Of a DNA stretch of 25,212 nt, positions 7,399-14,861 are shown in pieces; positions within the stretch are counted from its first letter, which is position 1, and the number at the start of each line of letters is the position of its first letter. The position numbers were made by a program, and so were the translations under genes. Location: assembly GCA_041691815.1 (NCBI GenBank), contig JBEPTZ010000062.1, forward strand, positions 1 through 25,212. The letters run 5' to 3'. A model generated the notes under the pieces. That model was not told the origin of the DNA. It made no database searches and saw only the letters and a list, made by a program, of their open reading frames with translations. Origin of the DNA: 70-18 sp041691815. GTDB lineage: Bacteria > Pseudomonadota > Alphaproteobacteria > Acetobacterales > Acetobacteraceae.

Positions 7399-9624
7399 AT
7401 GCCGCTCGCCAGCTATCTCCCCGACCAGATGGGCGCCGCCGCGCTCTCGCCGTCCGGCCCGTTCGAGGCCGGCAGTTTCGCCGAACTGGTGTTGGTCTAC
7501 ACCGCCGGCACCTTCGGCATTGACGACAGCGGCCATCTGAAGATCGCCTGGCGCACCACGTCGGACATGGCCAAGCCGCAGTTCGGCGACGCCAAGGCGG
7601 CCAACTACACCAGCGTCGAGGCCAGCAACGGTGCGGTGCTGGAGGCGCGGGTGGACCGGGTGAATATCCGCCCCTGGGTCAACACGCTGTTCATCCGCGT
7701 CAATCGCGGTTTTCTGCGCCAGGGGGAGACCATCACGGTGCGGTTTGGCGACCGTCGCCAGGGTTCGCCGGGGTTGCGGCTGCAAACCAATGCCGAGCCG
7801 AGTTTCGAGTTCAAGGTGCTGGTGGACGCCTTCGCCACCTACGAATTCAACGAGTTGCCGCAATGCCCGGAATTCGCGCTGGTCGCCGGCCCACCGGCAA
7901 AGTGGAAGGCGATCTGGCCAACTCTGGCCGCCGCCGACGAGCCGTTCCGCCTCGCCGTGCTGCCGGAAGACCGCTGGGGCAACCCCGCCCGCTCGCACGC
8001 CCGGCTGCGCCTGGCCCCCTCGGCGCCGATCGACGGCCTGCCGCAGGACGCCGCGATGCCCGGCGAGCCGCTGGTGCTGGAGGGGCTGCGCGCCGCACCC
8101 GGCGACTACACGCTGGCGGTGCAGAACGAAACCGGCGTCGAGTTGTGCCGCGCCCCGCCGCTGCGGGTGGCCGAGGCGCCGGCGCTGCGGCATTTCTGGG
8201 GCGACCTGCACGGCCAGAGCGAGGAGACCGTCGGCACCAACTCGGTGGAGGACTACTTCGCCTATGCGCGCGACCGCGCCTTCGTCGATATCGTCGGCCA
8301 CCAGGGCAATGACTTCCAGATGACCGACGAATTCTGGGACCGCCTGAACCGCCTCACCGCCGCCTACGACCAGCCCGGCCGCTTCGTCGCGGTGCCCGGC
8401 TATGAATGGTCCGGCAACACCGGCATGGGCGGCGACCGCAACGTGTTCTACGCCAGGGAAGGCCGCCCGATCCGCCGCTCATCCTCGGTGCTGATCCCGC
8501 CGGGAGCGCCGCAATCGAGCGACGTACACACCGCCGGCGCATTGTTCGCTGCACTGGAGGGCGAAGATGCCGTCATCATCGCCCATGTCGGCGGCCGCTA
8601 CGCCGATCTGCACGTCGCCCATGACGGCAGGCTGGAGCGGACGGTGGAGGTGCATTCCACCTGGGGCACCTTCGAATGGCTGCTGCACGACGCCTTCGCG
8701 CTGGGTTATCGCGTCGGCGTGGTCTGCCACAGCGACGACCACAAGGGCCGCCCCGGCGCCACCCGCCCCGGCGCCTCGCATTTCGGCGCCATCGGCGGAC
8801 TGACCTGCTACCTGATGCCGGAACTCAACCGCCCCGCCCTGTTCGCGGCATTGCGCGCCCGCCATCATTACGGCACCACTGGCAACCGGATGTTCCTGTC
8901 GGTGGTCGGCCATTTCGCGCAGCCGGTTGCCGTCTACGCAGACGACCCGGCGCTCGGCCCCACCACGACCCACGAGGCCACCACCGTGCAGATGGGCGAC
9001 ATCGTGCAACCGGGCAACGAGTCGATGCGCCTGGAGGTAGAGGCGATCGGTTCCGCGCCGATCGAGCGCATCGACATCTTCCACGGTGCCGAACTGGTCC
9101 AAACTGCGCTGGCGGAAGGTTCCGATCAGCAAACATGCATTCGAATGCAGTGGCGCGGCGCGGAGTATCGCGGGCGTGGCCGGGAGGTGGTCTGGCGGTG
9201 CGGAATCACCCTCGAAAACGGTCGTTTTTCGCGCGCCGAGGCGGTAAATTTCCTCAATCCGGAGCACAAATTACGGGTGCTGGAGCCGGGTCGGCGGCTG
9301 GAATGCCACTCGGTCACCACCGGCAACGCAGCCGCCATCGATCTCTGGCTGGAAGACGACCAAGCCACTGAAATCGTTCTGGAAACCCACCTCGGAGGCG
9401 GCCGCTACCAGGCAAAATCTATCGACCGCACCGGCATAACCCTGGATTTCGGCGGCCTCGGCCGGCAGGTGAGCCTGTACCGCCTGCCCGATGCCCTGCC
9501 GCGCCGTTTGGCCACCAGCCACACCGTCTCGCACGCCGGCAGCGCCGATCTGCCGGTCTATGTCCGCGTCACCCAGGTCGACGGCAACCAGGCCTGGTCC
9601 AGCCCTATCTATCTGATAGCGTGA
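7399..9624 (+). CDS. DUF3604 protein, PHP-like putative metallohydrolase
   Basis: A 741-residue protein. Residues 1 to about 255 form a beta-rich N-terminal part. The DUF3604 core then begins at HFWGDLHGQSEE (265-276; H265, D269, H271) and continues with VGHQGND (H301), VPGYEWSGN (E336), IIAHVGG (H396), EVHSTWG (H419) and VVCHSDDHKGRPG (H444, D446, D447, H448). These spaced His/Asp residues resemble a PHP-type metal site, so a metal-dependent hydrolase is likely; the reaction is undescribed as far as I know. No signal peptide is visible, so it should be cytoplasmic. The ATG at 7399 follows TAAGGA at 7385-7390; upstream extension would run into repeat copy B. The next gene starts 10 bp after its stop, placing it in the AcnX operon. 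Confidence 0.85.
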   Translation: MPLASYLPDQMGAAALSPSGPFEAGSFAELVLVYTAGTFGIDDSGHLKIAWRTTSDMAKPQFGDAKAANYTSVEASNGAVLEARVDRVNIRPWVNTLFIRVNRGFLRQGETITVRFGDRRQGSPGLRLQTNAEPSFEFKVLVDAFATYEFNELPQCPEFALVAGPPAKWKAIWPTLAAADEPFRLAVLPEDRWGNPARSHARLRLAPSAPIDGLPQDAAMPGEPLVLEGLRAAPGDYTLAVQNETGVELCRAPPLRVAEAPALRHFWGDLHGQSEETVGTNSVEDYFAYARDRAFVDIVGHQGNDFQMTDEFWDRLNRLTAAYDQPGRFVAVPGYEWSGNTGMGGDRNVFYAREGRPIRRSSSVLIPPGAPQSSDVHTAGALFAALEGEDAVIIAHVGGRYADLHVAHDGRLERTVEVHSTWGTFEWLLHDAFALGYRVGVVCHSDDHKGRPGATRPGASHFGAIGGLTCYLMPELNRPALFAALRARHHYGTTGNRMFLSVVGHFAQPVAVYADDPALGPTTTHEATTVQMGDIVQPGNESMRLEVEAIGSAPIERIDIFHGAELVQTALAEGSDQQTCIRMQWRGAEYRGRGREVVWRCGITLENGRFSRAEAVNFLNPEHKLRVLEPGRRLECHSVTTGNAAAIDLWLEDDQATEIVLETHLGGGRYQAKSIDRTGITLDFGGLGRQVSLYRLPDALPRRLATSHTVSHAGSADLPVYVRVTQVDGNQAWSSPIYLIA

Positions 9625-9634
9625 GGATATTCCG

Positions 9635-10006
9635 ATGGACCCGAGCCAACAGGCACTCGCCGTGATGGACCGCCACCTCGCCGCCCTGAACGCCCGCGAC
9701 CCGGTGGCGCTGGCCGCCACCCTGCATTTTCCGCATTACCGCCTGTCCGGCGGCCGTCTCAAAACCTGGAACAACCCCGACAGCTACTTCGCCGACTTCC
9801 TCGCCCGCGCCGGCGACGGCTGGCACCACAGCGCCTGGACCCGGCGCGAACTGGTCGCCGCGACCGCCGACAAGGTGCATCTGGATGTCGGTTTCACCCG
9901 CTACCGTGTTGATAACACAGAACTCGGCAGCTTCGGCTCGCTCTGGGTGATCAGCCTGCTCGGCGGCCGCTGGGCGGCCCAGTTGCGTTCGAGCTTCGCC
10001 GCATGA
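9635..10006 (+). CDS. Small NTF2/SnoaL-like protein
   Basis: A 123-residue protein with the look of an NTF2-like cone: a first helix (SQQALAVMDRHLAALNARDP) followed by ALAATLHFPHYRL, an aromatic-rich middle (DGWHHSAWTRRELV) and terminal strands (KVHLDVGFTRYRVD, then SLWVISLLGGRWAAQLRSSF). Such folds serve as isomerases, dehydratases or binding proteins, and no catalytic set can be assigned here. It starts 11 bp after the DUF3604 stop, with GAGGAT as ribosome-binding site, and its stop overlaps the AcnX large-subunit start (ATGA at 10003-10006). The tight coupling argues for a role in the same pathway. Confidence 0.75.
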   Translation: MDPSQQALAVMDRHLAALNARDPVALAATLHFPHYRLSGGRLKTWNNPDSYFADFLARAGDGWHHSAWTRRELVAATADKVHLDVGFTRYRVDNTELGSFGSLWVISLLGGRWAAQLRSSFAA

Positions 10007-11247
10007 CCCCCGCATTGGATCCCGAAGCGCGCGACATGCTGGAGGGCGGCCAGGGCCGGGCGCGGGAATGGGCGATCGGCCACCAGTTGCAGGTCGGCGC
10101 CTATCTCGGCGCCGCCGACCTGGTGCGGATCGACCAGGCGCACATCATGGCCGATACCGAATCGCTCGGCGAGGCCGGGGTGGCGTGGCTGGAGCGGATG
10201 GCGGCGCTGCCGGAGCCGGAGCGGCGTGTGCGGGTGCCGACGATGACCGATCCGCGCGGCACCGACTTCAACGCCGCGGCGAAACTTCGCCAGCAGGACT
10301 GGATGGTTTCGCTGGAACACCGCGCCGTGGCGGCGTTCGAGGCGCTCGGCGTGCTGATGACCGATACCTGCGTCACCTACCAGACCATCATGCCGCCGCT
10401 GCTTGGCGAGCATGTCGCCTATGGCGATACCGGGGTGGTGATCTATTGCAACTCGGTGCTCGGCGCGCGTTCCAACTTCGAGGGTGGCCCCTCGGCGCTG
10501 GCCGCGGCGCTGACCGGGCGCACGCCGCGCTATGGCTGTCACCTGGACGCGCATCGCCGCGGCAGCCTGCTGGTGGAACTGAGCTGGACGCCGGGCTCGC
10601 TGCATGAATGGGGGGCACTGGGCGGCGTGATCGGGCGGCTGGCCGGAGACTACTGGCAAGTGCCTGTTATCACAGGGCTCAACCGCACGCCCGGCTCCGA
10701 CGAGATGAAGCATTTCGGCGCCGCGATGGCCAGTTTCGGTTCGGTCGCACTGTTCCATATCGAGGGAGTGACGCCGGAGGCCACGCGCTTGGCCGAGCTG
10801 TTCCCGTCCGGGGCGCCGCAGGCGACGCAGGTGGGTGCCGCCGAGGTGCGGGCGCTGCTCGGCTCCTATCTTGGCGCCGGCGAGCCGATCGACGTGGTGG
10901 TGTTCTCGGCGCCGCAGCTGAGCCTGATGGAAATGCAGAGTCTCGCGCAACTGCTTGACGGTAAACGGGTAAAAGTGCCGCTGCTGGCGGTCACCAGTCC
11001 GCAGGTGAAGCCGGATGCCGACCGGATGGGGCTGACCGCGCGGATCGAGGCCGCCGGCGGCACGGTGCTGGCCGGCATGTGCTTCTACCAGAGCTACGCC
11101 CGCGAACTGGCCGCGGCCAATGGCTGGCGCAACCTGGCGACACCCTCGGCCAAGCTGTCCAACATCATCGGCGGCTACGGCTACCGGCCGGTGCTGCTGT
11201 CGGCGGAAGCCTGCGTGGCGGCGGCATGTTCGGGGAAACTGGTATGA
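10003..11247 (+). CDS. Aconitase X catalytic (large) subunit, AcnX/DUF521 family
   Basis: A 414-residue protein of the AcnX family, iron-dependent dehydratases related to aconitase. Known members include bacterial cis-3-hydroxy-L-proline dehydratase and archaeal mevalonate-5-phosphate dehydratase. Family features are RIDQAHIMADTESLGEAG near residue 42, VPTMTDPRGTDF (78-89), TDTCVTYQ (C123), YCNSVLGARSNFEGGP (149-163), AGMCFYQSYA (C360) and the C-terminal TPSAKLSNIIGGYG. C123 and C360 are the best candidates for cluster or metal ligands; C149 and C179 are nearby. It overlaps both neighbours by 4 bp (ATGA each side), the downstream one being the swivel subunit. Cytoplasmic. The substrate is unknown; the TRAP and hydrolase context argues against simply assuming hydroxyproline. 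Confidence 0.88.
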   Translation: MTPALDPEARDMLEGGQGRAREWAIGHQLQVGAYLGAADLVRIDQAHIMADTESLGEAGVAWLERMAALPEPERRVRVPTMTDPRGTDFNAAAKLRQQDWMVSLEHRAVAAFEALGVLMTDTCVTYQTIMPPLLGEHVAYGDTGVVIYCNSVLGARSNFEGGPSALAAALTGRTPRYGCHLDAHRRGSLLVELSWTPGSLHEWGALGGVIGRLAGDYWQVPVITGLNRTPGSDEMKHFGAAMASFGSVALFHIEGVTPEATRLAELFPSGAPQATQVGAAEVRALLGSYLGAGEPIDVVVFSAPQLSLMEMQSLAQLLDGKRVKVPLLAVTSPQVKPDADRMGLTARIEAAGGTVLAGMCFYQSYARELAAANGWRNLATPSAKLSNIIGGYGYRPVLLSAEACVAAACSGKLV

Positions 11248-11660
11248 ACAACAACGTGTTCACCGCCACGGCGGCGATGGGCGGCAAGGTGCGCGGCATC
11301 GCGGTGGTGGGGCGCGACGGGTTCTCCGCCCGCTACGATCTCGACCGCATCGCCGGGGTGTTCTCGCGGCCGGAGCACAAGCTGGCCGGGCGTTCCTATG
11401 TCGGCGTGGTGCTGGTGCTGGACCGCGCCAAGGGCGGCGTCGCCACCGCCTGGATGCTGCACGAGATGGCGGCGCGCGGCATCGTGCCGGCGGCGCTGGT
11501 GTTCAACACGGTGAACCCGATCATGGTGCAGGGCGCGGCCCTGGCCGGCAGCACGATGATGTCGGGCTTTGCTGTCGACATCACCGCGGCGATCCCGAAC
11601 GGGGCGACGGTGGAGGTGGACCCGACCGCCGAGCCGCCGGTGCTGCGCGTTATAGCGTAA
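11244..11660 (+). CDS. Aconitase X swivel (small) subunit, DUF126 family
   Basis: A 138-residue swivel domain that completes the AcnX active site with the preceding subunit. Family signatures are the LAGRSYVGVVLVLD strand, the loop RAKGGVATAW (61-70), and PAALVFNTVNPIMVQGAALA (83-101). In the AcnX small subunits I recall, the loop after the first strand reads approximately GRGSSTGS and supplies a catalytic serine; here AKGGVATA has no serine or cysteine. That suggests a divergent subfamily or altered chemistry. The ATG at 11244 overlaps the large-subunit stop; a second ATG in frame at 11226 is possible. It is the last gene of the operon and converges on guaA with 31 bp between. Confidence 0.85.
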   Translation: MNNNVFTATAAMGGKVRGIAVVGRDGFSARYDLDRIAGVFSRPEHKLAGRSYVGVVLVLDRAKGGVATAWMLHEMAARGIVPAALVFNTVNPIMVQGAALAGSTMMSGFAVDITAAIPNGATVEVDPTAEPPVLRVIA

Positions 11661-11665
11661 TATCA

Positions 11666-11690
11666 GCCGGATACCCGGGGACCGGCAAAA
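11666..11690. terminator. Possible weak hairpin between convergent genes
   Basis: GCCGG (11666-11670) and CCGGC (11682-11686) can pair around a short loop, with four A residues after it on the plus strand. It sits in the 31-bp gap between the AcnX small-subunit stop and the guaA stop. There is no good T tract for either direction, so terminator function is doubtful. Confidence 0.25.
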
Positions 11691-11691
11691 C

Positions 11692-13272
11692 TCACTCCCA
11701 CTCGATCGTCCCAGGTGGCTTGCTGGTGATGTCGTAGGTGACCCGGTTGATGCCGCGCACTTCGTTGACGATGCGGCCGGCGACACGCGCCAGGAAGCCC
11801 ATGTCGAACGGATAGAACTCGGCGGTCATGCCATCGGTGCTGGTCACCGCCCGCAGCGCGCAGGCCATGTCGTAAGTGCGGCCGTCGCCCATCACGCCGA
11901 CGGTGCGCACCGGCAGCAGCACCGCGAAGGCCTGCCAGATGGTGTCGTAGAGGCCGGCGGCGCGGATTTCCTCCAGGTAGATGCTGTCCACCCGGCGCAG
12001 CAGATCGGCCTTCTCGGCGGTGACCGCGCCGGGAATGCGGATGGCCAGGCCGGGGCCGGGGAACGGGTGGCGGCCGACGATCGCCTCGGGGATGTCCAGT
12101 TCGCGGCCGAGCACCCGCACCTCGTCCTTGAACAATTCGCGCAGCGGTTCGATCAACTGCATGCGCATGCGCTCGGGCAGGCCGCCGACATTGTGGTGGC
12201 TCTTGATGGTGACACTGGGGCCGCCGGTGAAGCTGACGCTTTCGATCACGTCCGGGTAGAGCGTGCCCTGGGCGAGGAAGTCGGCGCCGCCGAGTTTTTT
12301 CGCCTCCTCCTCGAACACCTCGATGAACAGCCGGCCGATGGTCTTGCGCTTGATTTCGGGGTCGGTGACGCCCTCCAGCGCGGTGAGGAACATTTCCGAG
12401 GCATCGCGGTGCACCAGGCGGATGTTGAAGCGATCGCGGAAGGTGGTGACCACCTCTTCGGATTCGCCGGCGCGCATCAGGCCGTGATCGACATAGATGC
12501 AGGTGAGCTGGTCGCCGATCGCCTCGTGGATCAGCACCGCGGCGACCGAGGAGTCGACGCCGCCGGACAGGCCGCAGATCACCCGGCCGCTGCCGACCTG
12601 GGCACGGATGCGGGCGATCTGGGTGTCGCGGAAGCCGCCCATGGTCCAGTCGCTGCGGCAGCCGGCGACGCCGCGGACGAAATTGGCCAGCAACTGCGCG
12701 CCATGCGGGGTGTGCACCACCTCGGGGTGGAACATCAGGCCGTAGAAGCGGCGGGCGTCGTCGGCGAAGGCGGCGAATGGCGCGCCCTCGCTGGTGCCGA
12801 CGGCGCGGAAGCCCGGCGGCAGGCGGATCACCCGGTCGCCGTGGCTCATCCACACCTGCTCGCGGCCGCCCTGCTGCCAGACGCCGTGGAACAGCGCGCA
12901 ATCATCTTTGACATCGACGAAGGCGCGGCCGAATTCGCGGTGGTCGGAGCTTTCCACCGCGCCGCCGAGCTGGGCGCACATCGCCATCTGCCCGTAGCAG
13001 ATGCCGAGCACCGGCACGCCGCTCTCGAAGACGATCTGCGGCGCCCTGGGGCTGTCGCCATCCGGCACGCTGGCCGGGCCGCCGGACAGGATGATGGCGC
13101 GCGGGGCGAAGGCGGCGATGCGGGCCGGGTCGGCGTTGAACGGCCAGATTTCGCAATAGACCCCGGCCTCGCGCACCCGGCGGGCGATCAGCTGGGTGAC
13201 CTGGCTGCCGAAATCGAGGATCAGCACCCGGTCGCCGGGGGGAGATGCGGGAGAGATCGGAGAATCGGCCAT
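11692..13272 (-). CDS. guaA: GMP synthase (glutamine-hydrolysing)
   Basis: A 526-residue enzyme that aminates XMP to GMP with ATP and glutamine, in purine biosynthesis. The N-terminal class I glutamine amidotransferase has nucleophile C92 (LGICYGQ) and the H182/E184 pair (FHPEVVHT). The ATP pyrophosphatase domain starts with the PP-loop GLSGGVDSS (about 234-242), and the C-terminal dimerisation domain ends in the conserved ITSKPPGTIEWE. Length is standard. The ATG at 13272 is chosen because LILDFGSQ follows after about 17 residues, as in the family; the frame is open further upstream without family similarity. The Shine-Dalgarno is weak (AGGG). A housekeeping gene; the protease gene lies 107 bp upstream on the same strand. 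Confidence 0.97.
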   Translation of the reverse strand: MADSPISPASPPGDRVLILDFGSQVTQLIARRVREAGVYCEIWPFNADPARIAAFAPRAIILSGGPASVPDGDSPRAPQIVFESGVPVLGICYGQMAMCAQLGGAVESSDHREFGRAFVDVKDDCALFHGVWQQGGREQVWMSHGDRVIRLPPGFRAVGTSEGAPFAAFADDARRFYGLMFHPEVVHTPHGAQLLANFVRGVAGCRSDWTMGGFRDTQIARIRAQVGSGRVICGLSGGVDSSVAAVLIHEAIGDQLTCIYVDHGLMRAGESEEVVTTFRDRFNIRLVHRDASEMFLTALEGVTDPEIKRKTIGRLFIEVFEEEAKKLGGADFLAQGTLYPDVIESVSFTGGPSVTIKSHHNVGGLPERMRMQLIEPLRELFKDEVRVLGRELDIPEAIVGRHPFPGPGLAIRIPGAVTAEKADLLRRVDSIYLEEIRAAGLYDTIWQAFAVLLPVRTVGVMGDGRTYDMACALRAVTSTDGMTAEFYPFDMGFLARVAGRIVNEVRGINRVTYDITSKPPGTIEWE

Positions 13273-13379
13273 GCCGGGCACCCTGTCATTCGCGGTGCGG
13301 GGTCTTGCAGCACGAAGCCCGCCACGCCGCAAGCCGCGATTGCGCAAGGCTGGTCAGGGGGCTGCGGGCAAGGCCGCCG

Positions 13380-14723
13380 CTACGGATGCAGCGGTACGGT
13401 CACCAGCCGCAGTCCGCCGGCGGCCAGCACCGCGAACAGGACCTGGGTGCGGCCGGCCTGGCGCGCCGCGGCGATCTGCGCCCGCACGTCATCCGGCTGC
13501 AGGACGCTGCTCCATTGGGTGCGGGCGATCACGTCGCCGGCCGCCAGCCCGCGCCCGGCGGCCGGGCTGTCGGCGGTGATGCCGGCCACCACCACGCCGG
13601 TGACATCGGCCGGGAGGGCAAGTTTCTGCCGCGTGCTGGCATCGAGTGGCGCCAGTTGCAGGCCGAGGTCGGCGCTTGCCGCCACTGGCGGGGCGGGTGG
13701 CGCGGCATGGCCCGGCGGTTCCGCCGCCTCGCCGACCACGACCTGAATGTCGAGCGCGGCGCCGGCGCGCAGCAGCGCCATATCCAGCCTGGTTCCGGGC
13801 AGGGTGGTGCTGACCAGGCGGTACAGGCTGCGCGGGATGTCGATCGGCTGGTCGCCGAGCCGGAGGATGATGTCGCCCGGCTGCATGCCGGCGTGGCCGG
13901 CCGGTGTCTGCGGCGGTACCGCGGTGACCACGGCGCCCTGGGGGGTTGGCAGGCCGAGGCTGGCGGCAATCGCCGGGGTGATCGCCGCCACCCGGATGCC
14001 GAGCCATCCTTCGCGCAGCCGGCCATACTGGCGGAAGCGTTGCACCACGAAGCGTACCGTGTCGGCTGGCAGTGCCAGGCCGATGCCGATCGATCCGCTC
14101 TCGCCCTTGGGTGTCAGCAGCCCGGTGGTGACGCCGATCACCTTGCCTTGCAGGTCGAACAGCGGGCCGCCGGAATTGCCGTGGTTGAGGGCGGCATCGG
14201 TCTGGATGAAATCGTCATGCGGCGTGGTGTGAACATCGCGGCCGACGGCGCTGACGATGCCCGATGAGACCGACAGGCCGATGCCGAGCGGGTTGCCGAT
14301 GGCGATCACCGCGTCGCCGGGGCGCAGGCGGCCGCTGTCGCCCCAGGTGATCGCCGGCAGCTTCCGCCCGGCATCGACATGGATGATCGCGAGGTCGATC
14401 GGCGCGCGGTAGACCAGCCGGGCCGGCAGCACCGTGCCGTCAGCGAAGCGGACGCGGATGGCGCTGGCTTTGTCGACCACATGGCCGTTGGTGAGGATGG
14501 TGCCGTCGGCGTCGATGACGAAGCCGCTGGCGTGCTCGCGCTTATCGGCCGCGGGATTGCTGGCGGTCGGCGCCGGCACGTCGATATCGATCGCCACCAC
14601 GCTGGGCAGCAGCCGCGCTACCAGGGCGGGGTCGTCGAAACCGCCGCCGGCCTGCGCCGGGAGTGCGGCGGTCAGTTGGACGAGCAGGGCCAGGGCGAGG
14701 CAGCGAGCCAGTCTGAAGGGCAT
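13380..14723 (-). CDS. HtrA/Deg-like periplasmic serine protease with two PDZ domains
   Basis: A 447-residue S1C-family protease or chaperone for envelope protein quality control. Residues 1-25 form a signal peptide (hydrophobic LALALLVQLTA, cleavage after AQA). The trypsin-like domain carries the triad H81 (LTNGHVVD), D110 (APIDLAII) and S184 (NHGNSGGPLF). PDZ1 covers about 240-330 (GWLGI to VVV), then a Pro/Ala linker, and PDZ2 about 352-437. The order matches DegP/DegS-type proteins; the size is close to the DegQ class. The ATG at 14723 has AGGAG at a normal distance and yields a clean signal peptide. It lies upstream of guaA on the same strand with no obvious functional link. Confidence 0.93.
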   Translation of the reverse strand: MPFRLARCLALALLVQLTAALPAQAGGGFDDPALVARLLPSVVAIDIDVPAPTASNPAADKREHASGFVIDADGTILTNGHVVDKASAIRVRFADGTVLPARLVYRAPIDLAIIHVDAGRKLPAITWGDSGRLRPGDAVIAIGNPLGIGLSVSSGIVSAVGRDVHTTPHDDFIQTDAALNHGNSGGPLFDLQGKVIGVTTGLLTPKGESGSIGIGLALPADTVRFVVQRFRQYGRLREGWLGIRVAAITPAIAASLGLPTPQGAVVTAVPPQTPAGHAGMQPGDIILRLGDQPIDIPRSLYRLVSTTLPGTRLDMALLRAGAALDIQVVVGEAAEPPGHAAPPAPPVAASADLGLQLAPLDASTRQKLALPADVTGVVVAGITADSPAAGRGLAAGDVIARTQWSSVLQPDDVRAQIAAARQAGRTQVLFAVLAAGGLRLVTVPLHP

Positions 14724-14861
14724 TGGGGCGGCTCCTGCACGCACGGAGAAGGGGCGTCCGCTCCGCTGCGGCAGTCTAGCGCATCTGCGCCATGCCGGCA
14801 GCATCGCGCGGCGTCAACCGGCGTGCGTAGCGATCAGGCCGGGCGGCCGGCAGCGCCACGG

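Noticed and set aside
9136..9149. Perfect 14-bp palindrome TGCATTCGAATGCA inside the DUF3604 gene
   Set aside because: A lone palindrome of this size within a coding region, without a partner site, can arise by chance.
12067..13746. Plus-strand open frame of 559 residues across guaA and the protease
   Set aside because: It lies opposite guaA and the HtrA-like gene, whose motifs are intact. The composition is Ala/Asp/Gly/His-rich without a recognisable domain.
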